Below, piece after piece: positions 1 through 5,470 of a stretch of 5,470 nt of DNA. A model generated the notes under the pieces. That model was not told where the DNA came from. It did not search any database and was given only the letters and a program-made list of their open reading frames with translations. Positions within the stretch are counted from its first letter, which is position 1. The number at the start of each line of letters is the position of its first letter. This DNA comes from Hyphomicrobiales bacterium (lineage in GTDB: Bacteria; Pseudomonadota; Alphaproteobacteria; Rhizobiales; Beijerinckiaceae). Location: contig PXAW01000093.1 in the NCBI GenBank assembly GCA_003567055.1, positions 1 through 5,470 of the forward strand, in the 5' to 3' direction. Position numbers and translations under genes: made by a program.

Positions 1-416
1 CGACCCATCTCGGCGGGGTCTGCCGCCGTGACGCCCTCGATCAGCGCATCCGGGCCGACGCCCTTGTTGGGCAGATAGATGGCGCAGACTTCGACCTGTG
101 TGCCGGTCTGGTCCATGATCGTGCGCATCAGACCCTGCGGGCTCATGCCGCGCGGCTCCTGCGGCGCGGTCGCCGTCTCGGGTGCATCCTGCAATGCCAT
201 GTCGGCGGCGGGGCCGCAGAGCAGGATATGTGCCGAAGCGCCGGCCTGGATCGATTGCATGGTCAGGACCATTGCCATCAGCTGCGTCTGTGCATCGGGT
301 GCAGCGAGAATCGTGACGAGATCGACATCCTCCTCGGCGACGGCGGGGGTCGATACGGCCAGGGCGGAGACGGACATGGCGGCTGCGACGGCCATGGCTG
401 CGATTGTCTTCTTCAT
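1..416 (-). CDS. Exported DsrE/DsrF-like protein (partial, C-terminus beyond window)
   Basis: The frame is open from the ATG at 416 to the window edge, giving 138 complete codons. A strong Shine-Dalgarno (AAAGGAG at about 424-430 on the minus strand) precedes the ATG. The N-terminus is a clear Sec signal peptide: MKK, then an Ala/Val-rich core, with cleavage likely after AVA (residue 27). The mature part starts with a beta strand (VDLVTILAAP). A helix rich in Met and Gln follows, then the strand HILLCGPAADMAL with Cys67, and a second strand VEVCAIYLPNKGV with Cys111. This alternating fold, with a Cys at the end of a late strand followed by a G-containing loop, matches DsrE/DsrF-like (DsrEFH superfamily) proteins. 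Some of these handle sulfur or persulfide through the Cys. The role here is unknown; periplasmic location is inferred from the signal peptide. It is divergent from the PRC-barrel gene. The family call is from pattern memory; the exported open frame is firmer. Confidence 0.72.
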   Translation of the reverse strand, partial: MKKTIAAMAVAAAMSVSALAVSTPAVAEEDVDLVTILAAPDAQTQLMAMVLTMQSIQAGASAHILLCGPAADMALQDAPETATAPQEPRGMSPQGLMRTIMDQTGTQVEVCAIYLPNKGVGPDALIEGVTAADPAEMG

Positions 417-462
417 GGCTTTCTCCTTTGCGGGTTTCATCATCGGAACGTGGTTTGCCCCT

Positions 463-476
463 CTCACATTAGTGAG
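463..476. repeat. 14-bp palindrome CTCAC-ATTA-GTGAG, candidate operator
   Basis: A perfect 5-bp inverted repeat (CTCAC/GTGAG) with a 4-bp AT-only centre lies in the intergenic space between the two divergent exported-protein genes. It covers the putative -10 of the leftward gene, which is where a repressor would be expected to bind. The size is small enough to occur by chance, and I do not recognise the regulator family. Confidence 0.3.
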
Positions 477-495
477 TGATGGAGTTCTAAAGCAA
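466..495 (-). promoter_or_regulatory. Possible sigma70-type promoter of the DsrE-like gene
   Basis: On the minus strand, TTGCTT (490-495) and TAATGT (466-471) are separated by 18 bp. Each matches the housekeeping consensus at only 3 of 6 positions. The predicted start, near 459, would give a leader of about 43 nt before the ATG at 416. The local AT content is higher than in the surroundings. This is a weak assignment, based on position as much as on sequence. Confidence 0.25.
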
Positions 496-560
496 CGCGT
501 TCGACCCGTCTTTGATCCGTGTCATCTGCGCGCAGGTGCCGGTTCGCCGCGCAATCTGAT

Positions 561-586
561 GGAACGTGCGCCCACCGTGCCGCGTT
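561..586 (+). promoter_or_regulatory. EcfG-type (general stress response) promoter of the PRC-barrel gene
   Basis: GGAAC at 561-565 and CGTT at 583-586 are separated by exactly 17 bp. This fits the GGAAC-N16/17-CGTT consensus recognised by EcfG sigma factors, which in alphaproteobacteria are released by the PhyR/NepR anti-sigma switch during general stress. Transcription would start around 593-596, leaving a leader of about 30 nt that contains the strong ribosome binding site at 611-617. Position, spacing and both boxes agree. No better housekeeping promoter is visible between 417 and 611. That the gene is stress-induced is inference. Confidence 0.62.
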
Positions 587-625
587 TTCTGGGCCAGAGG
601 CTCGCAGCCGAAGGAGGATAAGATC

Positions 626-1231
626 ATGCGATTCACACCTCGTACCAATGCGAACCGATACAGCCGTCTCGCACCGTTGCTCGCCGGGGGCGCCGCCATT
701 CTGGCGCTGGCGATGGCTGCGCCGGTCGCTGCGCAGACGGTTCCTTCTGCCGGCGAGACGATGCCGCCTGCCGCCGATAGCGGCATGACGCCGCCGGGCG
801 ATCTGCAGATGCAGGGTGATTTCATCGTCGCGCAGACGCCCGGCCACGTGCTCGCCAACAACCTGATCGGGGCCGATGTCGTCAGCGCCGACGGCGATGT
901 CATCGGGCCGGTCGCCGATATCATCATCGACCAGAACCGTGAGCTCGTCGGAATCACGGTCTCCGTCGGCGGCTTTCTCGGGATCGGCGACCGCGAAATC
1001 GGCATACCCGTCTCGGCCATGGTCATCGCACCGGATGTGGAGGAGACCGGGTCGATCATCGAGCGCGGTGATCCGTTCACCGGCCCCGTCTCCGACGTGG
1101 TGCTCACGCTCAATTCCGAGGCGATCGAGCAGGCGCCCGAATTCGCGCGGCTCGAGGATATTCCGGGCCTCGGCAACGGCACGCCGGTGTCACCGAACGG
1201 GACTCCGATCCGAGACCCGCAGATCGACTGA
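626..1231 (+). CDS. Exported PRC-barrel domain protein
   Basis: The protein has 201 residues. The ATG at 626 is chosen because AAGGAGG (611-617) lies 8 bp upstream and because translation from it gives a proper signal peptide: basic N-terminus, hydrophobic core about 15-35, cleavage likely after VAA at residue 36. An in-frame GTG at 566 falls upstream of the inferred transcription start and is rejected. Residues 37-70 are a Pro/Met/Gly-rich linker. About 72-137 form a PRC-barrel: LIGADVVSADGDVIGPVADIIID, then ELVGITVSVGGFLGIGDREIGIPVSAM. The tail is polar and contains the near-repeat NGTPVSP/NGTPI. PRC-barrels are small beta-barrels found in RimM, the photosynthetic reaction centre H subunit and many stress-associated proteins of alphaproteobacteria. 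The molecular role is unknown, and periplasmic location is inferred. It appears to be monocistronic, under an EcfG-type promoter and convergent with murJ. Confidence 0.88.
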   Translation: MRFTPRTNANRYSRLAPLLAGGAAILALAMAAPVAAQTVPSAGETMPPAADSGMTPPGDLQMQGDFIVAQTPGHVLANNLIGADVVSADGDVIGPVADIIIDQNRELVGITVSVGGFLGIGDREIGIPVSAMVIAPDVEETGSIIERGDPFTGPVSDVVLTLNSEAIEQAPEFARLEDIPGLGNGTPVSPNGTPIRDPQID

Positions 1232-1249
1232 TTGCGCGGAGCAGACGCT

Positions 1250-2833
1250 TCAATCCGTACCCTGCGAATCCCGGCCCGGCTTTTCGGCGCGGCCGGGATT
1301 TCTGCGCAAGGGGCGCAGCGCAATACCGGTCATGCGCAGGCCGGCCAGCAGTACGATGCCATAGACCAGCCCGCCGCCGACGGCGAGAATCATCAGGGTT
1401 CCCTCGGCGGCCAGAGCCTCGAACCGGCGCGCGGCGAAGGCGAGGGCAGGGGCTTGCAGGCCGGCGACGAGAGCGGCCAGCATCAGGCAGCCGATGAGCG
1501 CGATCGCGAGCGTCTTGCCCAGAAGCGCGTTCGGCGCGCTCCAGCCGCGGCGCTGCGCGATCACGAGCAGCAGGCCGAGATTGACCCAGGCGCCGATGGC
1601 GGTGGCGAGCGCGAGGCCGACGACACCGAACGGGCCCGTCAGCACGATCTTGAAGCCGATATTCACCGCCACCGCCGTGAGCGAGATTTTCAGCGGCGTC
1701 ACCGTGTCGGAGCGCGCATAGAAACTGGACAGCGCCGAGCGCATCAGCACCACGGCGGGCAAAGCCAGGGCATAGGCGGCGAGGATGGCACCGGAGGCCG
1801 CCGCATCCTGCGCGGTGAAGGCGCCGCGCCCAAACAAAGCCAGCATGATCAGATCGGGGATCATCACGAAGGCCACGGTACAGGGCAGGGCGAGTGCGAG
1901 GATGATCGCCGCCGCCTGATTCTGCGAGCGATGCGCGCCCGCGATATCGCCCTCGGCGATGCGCCGGCTCATCTCGGGAAGCAGCACGGTGCCCGCCGCG
2001 ATGCCGATCACGCCGACGGGGAGCTGATAGAGGCGATCCGCGTAATAAAGCGACGAGACCGCACCGACGGGCATCAGCGAGGCGATGATGGTATCGGCGA
2101 ACATCGCAATCTGCACGCCGGCGGAGCCGATCACGGCGGGGCCGAAGGTCTTGAAGAAATGCTTCACCGCCTTGTCCGGGCGCGGAATCGCAAGGCGCGG
2201 GGCAAGACCGGCGCGCCGCGCCGCCGCCCAGACGAGCAGCAATTCCAGCACCCCCGCCACCGCCACGCCCCAGGCCGCCGCATGGCCGGCGGTGGGGAAG
2301 AGGAAGGCAAGCGCGAGTGCCGCGATCAGCGAGAGGTTGAGCAGGATCGGCGCCGCCGCAGCAGCAGCGAAACGGTCATGCGCGTTCAAAAGCGCCGAGA
2401 GCATCGTCACCAGCGTGACGAAGAGCAGATAGGGAAACGTGATGCGCGTCAGCGTCACGGTGAGATCGAAGCGCTGGTCATCGCCCACCACGCCCGGCGC
2501 GAGGGCCGAGACGAGCCAGGGCATGAAGGCCAGCGCCAGCGCGAGCAGGACGATCTGGATGGCCAGAAGCAGCGTCCAGATCCGGCTCGCGAAGAGCTGG
2601 CCGGCGCGCGTGCCGTCCTTCTCGCGGGTCTGGGCGTAGGTGGGGATGAAGGCGGCGTTGAAGGCGCCTTCGCCGAAGATGGTGCGGAAATGGTTGGGCA
2701 GGCGCAGCGCGATGACGAAGGCATCGGCGACCGGGCCCACGCCCATGATCGCCGCCATGACGACATCGCGCGCGAAACCGGTGATCCGCGAGACCATCGT
2801 CCAGCTGCCGACCGAGGCGATCTTCCTGAGCAT
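1250..2833 (-). CDS. murJ: MurJ lipid II flippase
   Basis: The protein has 527 residues, normal for MurJ (MOP superfamily, MviN family), an inner-membrane protein that flips lipid II to the periplasmic side for peptidoglycan synthesis. The start at 2833 gives MLRKIASVGSWTMVSRITGFARD, matching the usual family N-terminus. By alignment from memory with E. coli MurJ, the functional charged residues are kept: Arg16, Arg22, Asp37, Arg50 and Glu55 (E. coli 18, 24, 39, 52, 57), and Asp266-Arg267 in YYADRL (E. coli 269-270). The motif RLPNHFRTIFGEGAFNAAFIP is also typical. Many hydrophobic segments run to about residue 515, and the tail is basic. No good Shine-Dalgarno precedes 2833. An in-frame ATG at 2860 (adding MRRSQRIRG) is the main alternative and also lacks one. 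It stands alone on this strand, convergent with the PRC-barrel gene and divergent from the hisD operon. Confidence 0.95.
   Translation of the reverse strand: MLRKIASVGSWTMVSRITGFARDVVMAAIMGVGPVADAFVIALRLPNHFRTIFGEGAFNAAFIPTYAQTREKDGTRAGQLFASRIWTLLLAIQIVLLALALAFMPWLVSALAPGVVGDDQRFDLTVTLTRITFPYLLFVTLVTMLSALLNAHDRFAAAAAAPILLNLSLIAALALAFLFPTAGHAAAWGVAVAGVLELLLVWAAARRAGLAPRLAIPRPDKAVKHFFKTFGPAVIGSAGVQIAMFADTIIASLMPVGAVSSLYYADRLYQLPVGVIGIAAGTVLLPEMSRRIAEGDIAGAHRSQNQAAAIILALALPCTVAFVMIPDLIMLALFGRGAFTAQDAAASGAILAAYALALPAVVLMRSALSSFYARSDTVTPLKISLTAVAVNIGFKIVLTGPFGVVGLALATAIGAWVNLGLLLVIAQRRGWSAPNALLGKTLAIALIGCLMLAALVAGLQAPALAFAARRFEALAAEGTLMILAVGGGLVYGIVLLAGLRMTGIALRPLRRNPGRAEKPGRDSQGTD
1267..1300. terminator. 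Candidate bidirectional stem-loop at convergent gene ends
   Basis: AATCCCGGCC (1267-1276) and GGCCGGGATT (1291-1300) form a perfect 10-bp GC-rich stem with a 14-nt loop. It begins 35 bp after the PRC-barrel stop and lies within the last codons of murJ. For plus-strand transcripts it ends in ATTTCT, a weak U tract; for murJ transcripts there is no U run. It could end the PRC-barrel mRNA or protect 3' ends. Because it sits in coding sequence, part of the symmetry may be incidental. Confidence 0.4.
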
Positions 2834-2979
2834 CCCGCGAATCCGTTGCGACCGGCGCATCCATCGCCGCCGACCAGCGTTGTTTTGCGCATGGCGGTGC
2901 GTGATGGCAAGGCCCCATGCTTGCAAGGGCGTGCGGGGGCCGTTACGTAAAACCAGTGCGAGACAGGGATCGGCGAACC
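2834..2979. other. Divergent intergenic region between murJ and the hisD operon
   Basis: These 146 bp must hold the murJ promoter and, if one exists here, the promoter of the DUF2948-hisD operon. Rightward, TTGCAA (2921-2926) and TACGTA (2944-2949) at 17-bp spacing are the best pair I see, with a poor -10. The latter lies in the palindrome TTACGTAA (2943-2950). GGCCCC (2911-2916) and GGGGCC (2936-2941) could form a leader hairpin, but no U tract follows. Leftward, I see no convincing promoter. There is no GGAAC/CGTT stress promoter in this interval. Confidence 0.3.
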
Positions 2980-3459
2980 ATGGACGATCAGCAGCAGAAC
3001 GAAGACCCGGCGGCAAATGTCAGCGACCCGCTGAAGCTGCTCGCTCTCGACAGCGATGACCTCGCGGTGATCTCCGCGCATCTGCAGCATGCGCAGCTGC
3101 GTGTGTCGGATCTGGCCTATCTCCCGGGCGAGCGACGTTTCGCCCTGTGCGTCGGGCGCTACGAGTGGGAGCATGCGCCGGAAGCGCCCTGCCGCCGGCG
3201 TCTCACCGGCCTGCATTTCGAACGCGTGCTCGGCGCGCAGATGCGCAATCTCGACCCGCGCATCCAGGAGACGGCGCTGGAACTGATCGCCATCGGTTTC
3301 GAGCCGGGGGACGCGCCGTCGGGTGCGGTGATTCTCTTCTTCGCCGATGATCGCGCCCTGCGTCTCGAAGTCGAGTGCATCGAGGCGCAGATGCGTGATA
3401 TGGGCCCTGTCTGGGAGGCGGATCCGCCGCCGCTGATCGAAACTGAGGAAAACGAGTAA
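2980..3459 (+). CDS. DUF2948 family protein
   Basis: The protein has 159 residues, the usual size for DUF2948, a family of unknown function found in alphaproteobacteria and often placed directly before hisD. The ATG at 2980 follows AGGGA (2965-2969) at 10-bp spacing. The in-frame ATG at 2917 would add 21 basic residues not typical of the family. Recognisable stretches are LKLLALDSDDLAVISAHLQHAQLRVSDLAYLPG (about 18-50) near the N-terminus, and RLTGLHFERV followed by FFADDRALRLEVECIEAQMRDMGPVW (about 120-145) near the C-terminus. There is no signal peptide or membrane segment, so it is likely a soluble cytoplasmic protein of mixed alpha/beta type. The tail is acidic. Its stop codon TAA shares its last base with the hisD ATG, which implies translational coupling. 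Function cannot be read from the sequence. Confidence 0.88.
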   Translation: MDDQQQNEDPAANVSDPLKLLALDSDDLAVISAHLQHAQLRVSDLAYLPGERRFALCVGRYEWEHAPEAPCRRRLTGLHFERVLGAQMRNLDPRIQETALELIAIGFEPGDAPSGAVILFFADDRALRLEVECIEAQMRDMGPVWEADPPPLIETEENE

Positions 3460-4751
3460 TGCCGTTGCGGCTCGATGCGCGCCAGGATGATTTCGATGCG
3501 GCCTTCGCCGCCTTCCTCGGCACCAAGCGTGAAATCTCCGAGGAAGTCGACGATACCGTCCGTGCCATCATCTCGGATGTGGTGGCGCGTGGCGATGAGG
3601 CGGTGATCGAATACACCTCCCGCTTCGACCGGCTCGACCTGACGCCGCCGAGCCTGCGGGTGAGTGACGCGGAAATCGAACAGGCGCGCGCAGCCTGCGA
3701 TGCGAAGACGCTGGAGGCGCTGGAGCTCGCGCATCAGCGCATCGTGCGCTTCCACGAGACGCAAAAGCCCGCTGATCAGCGCATGACCGACGATCTCGGC
3801 GTCACCATGGGCTGGCGCTGGTCGGCGATCGAGGCGGTGGGGCTGTATGTGCCCGGCGGCACGGCGAGCTATCCCTCCTCCGTCCTGATGAATGCCGCGC
3901 CGGCGCGGGTGGCGGGGGTCGAGCGCATCGTCATGGTCTCGCCGACGCCTGACGGCGTGATCAATCCGCTCGTCCTCGTCGCCGCGCAGATCGCCGGCGT
4001 CGACGAGATCTACCGCATCGGCGGCGCCCAGGCCGTGGCGGCACTCGCCTACGGGACGCAGACGATCGCGCCTGTGGCCAAGATCGTCGGGCCGGGCAAT
4101 GCCTATGTCGCCGCCGCCAAGCGCCGGGTCTTCGGCCAGGTCGGGATCGACATGATCGCCGGCCCCTCGGAAGTGCTGATCATGGCCGACGAGAGCGCCA
4201 ATCCGGACTGGGTCGCGGCTGATCTCCTCGCCCAGGCCGAGCACGACACCGCCGCGCAATCCATCCTCGTCACCGACGATGCCGCCCTCGCCGATGCGGT
4301 GTGCAATGCCGTCGAGCGCCATCTCGCCACCATGAAGCGGGCGGAGATCGCGCGGGCGAGCTGGAACGATTACGGCGCGGTCATCCTCGTGCCCGACCTC
4401 GCCGCCGCGCTGCCGCTGGTCAACCGGATCGCACCCGAGCATCTCGAGATCGAGACCCGTGACCCGGAGGCGCTGGTGCCCGGCGTGCGCAATGCCGGCT
4501 CGATCTTCCTCGGCGCGCATACGCCGGAGGCGATCGGCGATTACGTGGGCGGCCCCAACCACGTGCTGCCAACGGCCCGCTCGGCGCGGTTTTCCTCCGG
4601 CCTCGGCGTGCTCGACTTCATGAAGCGCTCCTCGATCCTGCACTGCACCCCCGACGCCCTGCGCGCGCTCGGCCCCGCCGCCATCGCGCTCGGCGAATCG
4701 GAGGGGCTGGAGGGGCATGCGCGTTCGGTCGCGATCAGGCTCAATCTGTGA
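3459..4751 (+). CDS. hisD: Histidinol dehydrogenase
   Basis: The protein has 430 residues, the standard length. HisD (EC 1.1.1.23) is a zinc enzyme that oxidises L-histidinol to L-histidine through histidinal with two NAD+, the last two steps of histidine synthesis in the cytoplasm. Zinc ligands are seen as Gln259 and His262 (LLAQAEHD), Asp361 (GDYVGGPNH) and His420 (LEGHA). The catalytic Glu327-His328 lies in [10 protein letters not shown]. The NAD/substrate region is typical: [22 protein letters not shown] (124-145), [15 protein letters not shown] (186-200) and [19 protein letters not shown] (208-226). [13 protein letters not shown] (229-241) and [18 protein letters not shown] (375-392) also match. 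The start ATG at 3459 has GAGGA (3445-3449) at 9-bp spacing inside the preceding gene. The enzyme looks complete and functional. Other his genes are not in the window, as is common in alphaproteobacteria where the pathway is split. Confidence 0.98.
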   Translation: MPLRLDARQDDFDAAFAAFLGTKREISEEVDDTVRAIISDVVARGDEAVIEYTSRFDRLDLTPPSLRVSDAEIEQARAACDAKTLEALELAHQRIVRFHETQKPADQRMTDDLGVTMGWRWSAIEAVGLYVPGGTASYPSSVLMNAAPARVAGVERIVMVSPTPDGVINPLVLVAAQIAGVDEIYRIGGAQAVAALAYGTQTIAPVAKIVGPGNAYVAAAKRRVFGQVGIDMIAGPSEVLIMADESANPDWVAADLLAQAEHDTAAQSILVTDDAALADAVCNAVERHLATMKRAEIARASWNDYGAVILVPDLAAALPLVNRIAPEHLEIETRDPEALVPGVRNAGSIFLGAHTPEAIGDYVGGPNHVLPTARSARFSSGLGVLDFMKRSSILHCTPDALRALGPAAIALGESEGLEGHARSVAIRLNL

Positions 4752-4761
4752 GGCATGCGGC

Positions 4762-5268
4762 ATGAGCGGCGACGAGGGCAGCGAGCAGACGGAGTTCCGC
4801 GAGAGCGACCGCCTCGTCGCCCTGACCCTCGACGAGAAATCGATCGGGCGCGGCAGCCCCGATCAGGAACACGAGCGCGCAGTCGCCATCTACGACATCC
4901 TCGAATCCAACCATTTCCGCATCGCGGATACGGATGCGGGGCCCTACTGGCTCAAGCTCGGCATCGTCGAGCGGCGCCTGGCCTTCGAGATCATGACCCA
5001 GGACGGCGCGCCGGTGATGACGCATCTGCTCTCGCTGACGCCGTTCCGGCGGATCATCCGCGATTACGAGATCGTCTGCGACAATTACTACAACGCGATC
5101 CGTACCGCCTCCGCCGCCCAGATCGAGGCGATCGACATGGGACGGCGCGGCCTCCACAACGAAGCTGCGGATCTGCTGGCGCAGCGCCTCGAGGGCAAGG
5201 TAACGGTGGATTTCGACACGGCGCGACGGATCTTCACGCTGATCTTCGCCCTGCACTGGAAAGGCTGA
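4762..5268 (+). CDS. UPF0262 family protein
   Basis: The protein has 168 residues, near the usual 160 or so of UPF0262, an uncharacterised family largely restricted to alphaproteobacteria. The ATG at 4762 follows GAGG (4750-4753) at 8-bp spacing and lies 10 bp after the hisD stop; the longer reading from 4717 overlaps hisD and is rejected. Family stretches seen are [30 protein letters not shown] (about 18-47), [16 protein letters not shown] (62-77) and [49 protein letters not shown] (91-139). It ends in [20 protein letters not shown]. The first 15 or so residues are acidic and probably variable. There is no signal peptide or membrane segment. The many conserved charged and Tyr residues suggest a cytoplasmic binding or enzymatic role, but nothing identifies one. 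It is tightly packed between hisD and a phosphatase-like gene, so it is expressed with them. Confidence 0.9.
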   Translation: MSGDEGSEQTEFRESDRLVALTLDEKSIGRGSPDQEHERAVAIYDILESNHFRIADTDAGPYWLKLGIVERRLAFEIMTQDGAPVMTHLLSLTPFRRIIRDYEIVCDNYYNAIRTASAAQIEAIDMGRRGLHNEAADLLAQRLEGKVTVDFDTARRIFTLIFALHWKG

Positions 5269-5273
5269 GCGCC

Positions 5274-5470
5274 GTGAGCGCCGCCGACGACAAATCCCGG
5301 GTGCAATCCGCCAAAGTGCAATCCGTCCTCTTCGTCTGCGGCTACAACGTCATCCGCTCGCCCATGGCGGAGGGTCTGGCGCGGCATTATTTCGGCAAAT
5401 CCGCCTATATCCAGTCCGCCGGCGTGCGCAAGGGCGAGCCGGACGGCTTCATGAGCGCCGTCATGGAGGA
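5274..5470 (+). CDS. Low-molecular-weight phosphatase-like protein (partial, 3' end beyond window)
   Basis: The GTG at 5274 opens a frame that runs to the window end, 65 complete codons. It lies 5 bp after the UPF0262 stop, with AAAGG (5260-5264) at 9-bp spacing. Residues 18-36 read VLFVCGYNVIRSPMAEGLA, the N-terminal strand and phosphate-binding loop of the low-molecular-weight protein tyrosine phosphatase / ArsC-like fold. Cys22 is the nucleophile and Arg28-Ser29 follow in the C-x5-R-S signature. YIQSAGVRKGEPDGFMSAVMEE follows as expected. The loop is not canonical: the usual form is close to CLGNICRS, and here it is CGYNVIRS, without the second Cys. The substrate is unknown; it could be a phosphatase or an arsenate-reductase relative. 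Internal GTGs at 5301 and 5316 are possible starts, since residues before about 15 are not conserved fold. The general acid near the C-terminus is outside the window. Confidence 0.82.
   Translation, partial: MSAADDKSRVQSAKVQSVLFVCGYNVIRSPMAEGLARHYFGKSAYIQSAGVRKGEPDGFMSAVME

Noticed and set aside
445..449. A second GGAACGTG, similar to the -35 box at 561
   Set aside because: No CGTT lies 16-17 bp downstream on the plus strand, so it does not make an EcfG-type promoter.
79..621. A 180-codon plus-strand open frame over the DsrE-like gene and the intergenic region
   Set aside because: It has no ribosome binding site or family motif. The minus strand encodes an exported protein with a strong ribosome binding site.
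566..625. GTG at 566 as the start of the PRC-barrel gene
   Set aside because: It would put 20 extra residues before the signal peptide, lies inside the inferred promoter and lacks a ribosome binding site. The ATG at 626 has a near-perfect one.
487..1323. A 278-codon minus-strand open frame across the PRC-barrel gene
   Set aside because: It is rich in Ser, Pro, Arg and Ala with no recognisable domain, and the opposite strand has a signal peptide, a PRC-barrel and a good ribosome binding site.
1232..2950. A 572-codon plus-strand open frame opposite murJ
   Set aside because: Its product is a low-complexity run of Arg, Gly, Asp, Glu and His, as expected from the antisense of a GC-rich membrane protein. 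murJ in the same DNA has clear family motifs.
2834..3016. Upstream extension of murJ to 3016
   Set aside because: It would overlap the DUF2948 gene and add about 60 residues without family similarity ahead of the typical MLRKIASVG start.
3159..4763. A 534-codon minus-strand open frame opposite hisD
   Set aside because: The composition is His/Arg/Asp/Gly-rich without domain motifs, and it spans the complete hisD and part of DUF2948. It is an antisense shadow of GC-rich codon use.

Overview
The window is GC-rich chromosomal DNA from an alphaproteobacterium, most likely of the Hyphomicrobiales (Rhizobiales) type. The evidence is the tight run DUF2948 - hisD - UPF0262 - low-molecular-weight phosphatase, an arrangement I know from that group, together with a GGAAC-N17-CGTT promoter of the alphaproteobacterial EcfG (general stress) type. 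I see no tRNA, rRNA, CRISPR array, insertion sequence or other sign of recent transfer. Nearly all the DNA is accounted for by seven genes.

Left part (1-1231): a divergent pair of small exported proteins. On the minus strand, a DsrE/DsrF-like protein with a signal peptide (1-416, cut by the window edge) is read leftward. On the plus strand, a 201-residue exported PRC-barrel protein (626-1231) is read rightward. The 209 bp between them holds a good EcfG-type promoter for the PRC-barrel gene, and a small palindrome (463-476) over a possible promoter for the DsrE-like gene.

Middle (1250-2833): murJ, the lipid II flippase of peptidoglycan synthesis, on the minus strand and convergent with the PRC-barrel gene. 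The two stop codons are only 18 bp apart. A perfect 10-bp inverted repeat lies just inside the murJ 3' end.

Right part (2980-5470): a plus-strand operon, divergent from murJ across 146 bp. It carries a DUF2948 protein, hisD (histidinol dehydrogenase, the last two steps of histidine synthesis; all zinc and catalytic residues present), a UPF0262 protein, and the start of a low-molecular-weight-phosphatase-like protein that runs off the window. DUF2948 and hisD overlap by one base, and the next two gaps are 10 and 5 bp, so the genes are very probably co-transcribed and translationally coupled.

The window is mostly ordinary core genome. The points most worth a second look are the stress promoter on the PRC-barrel gene, the divergent pair of uncharacterised exported proteins, and the consistent packing of uncharacterised families around hisD. 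I found nothing that amounts to a new multi-gene system.
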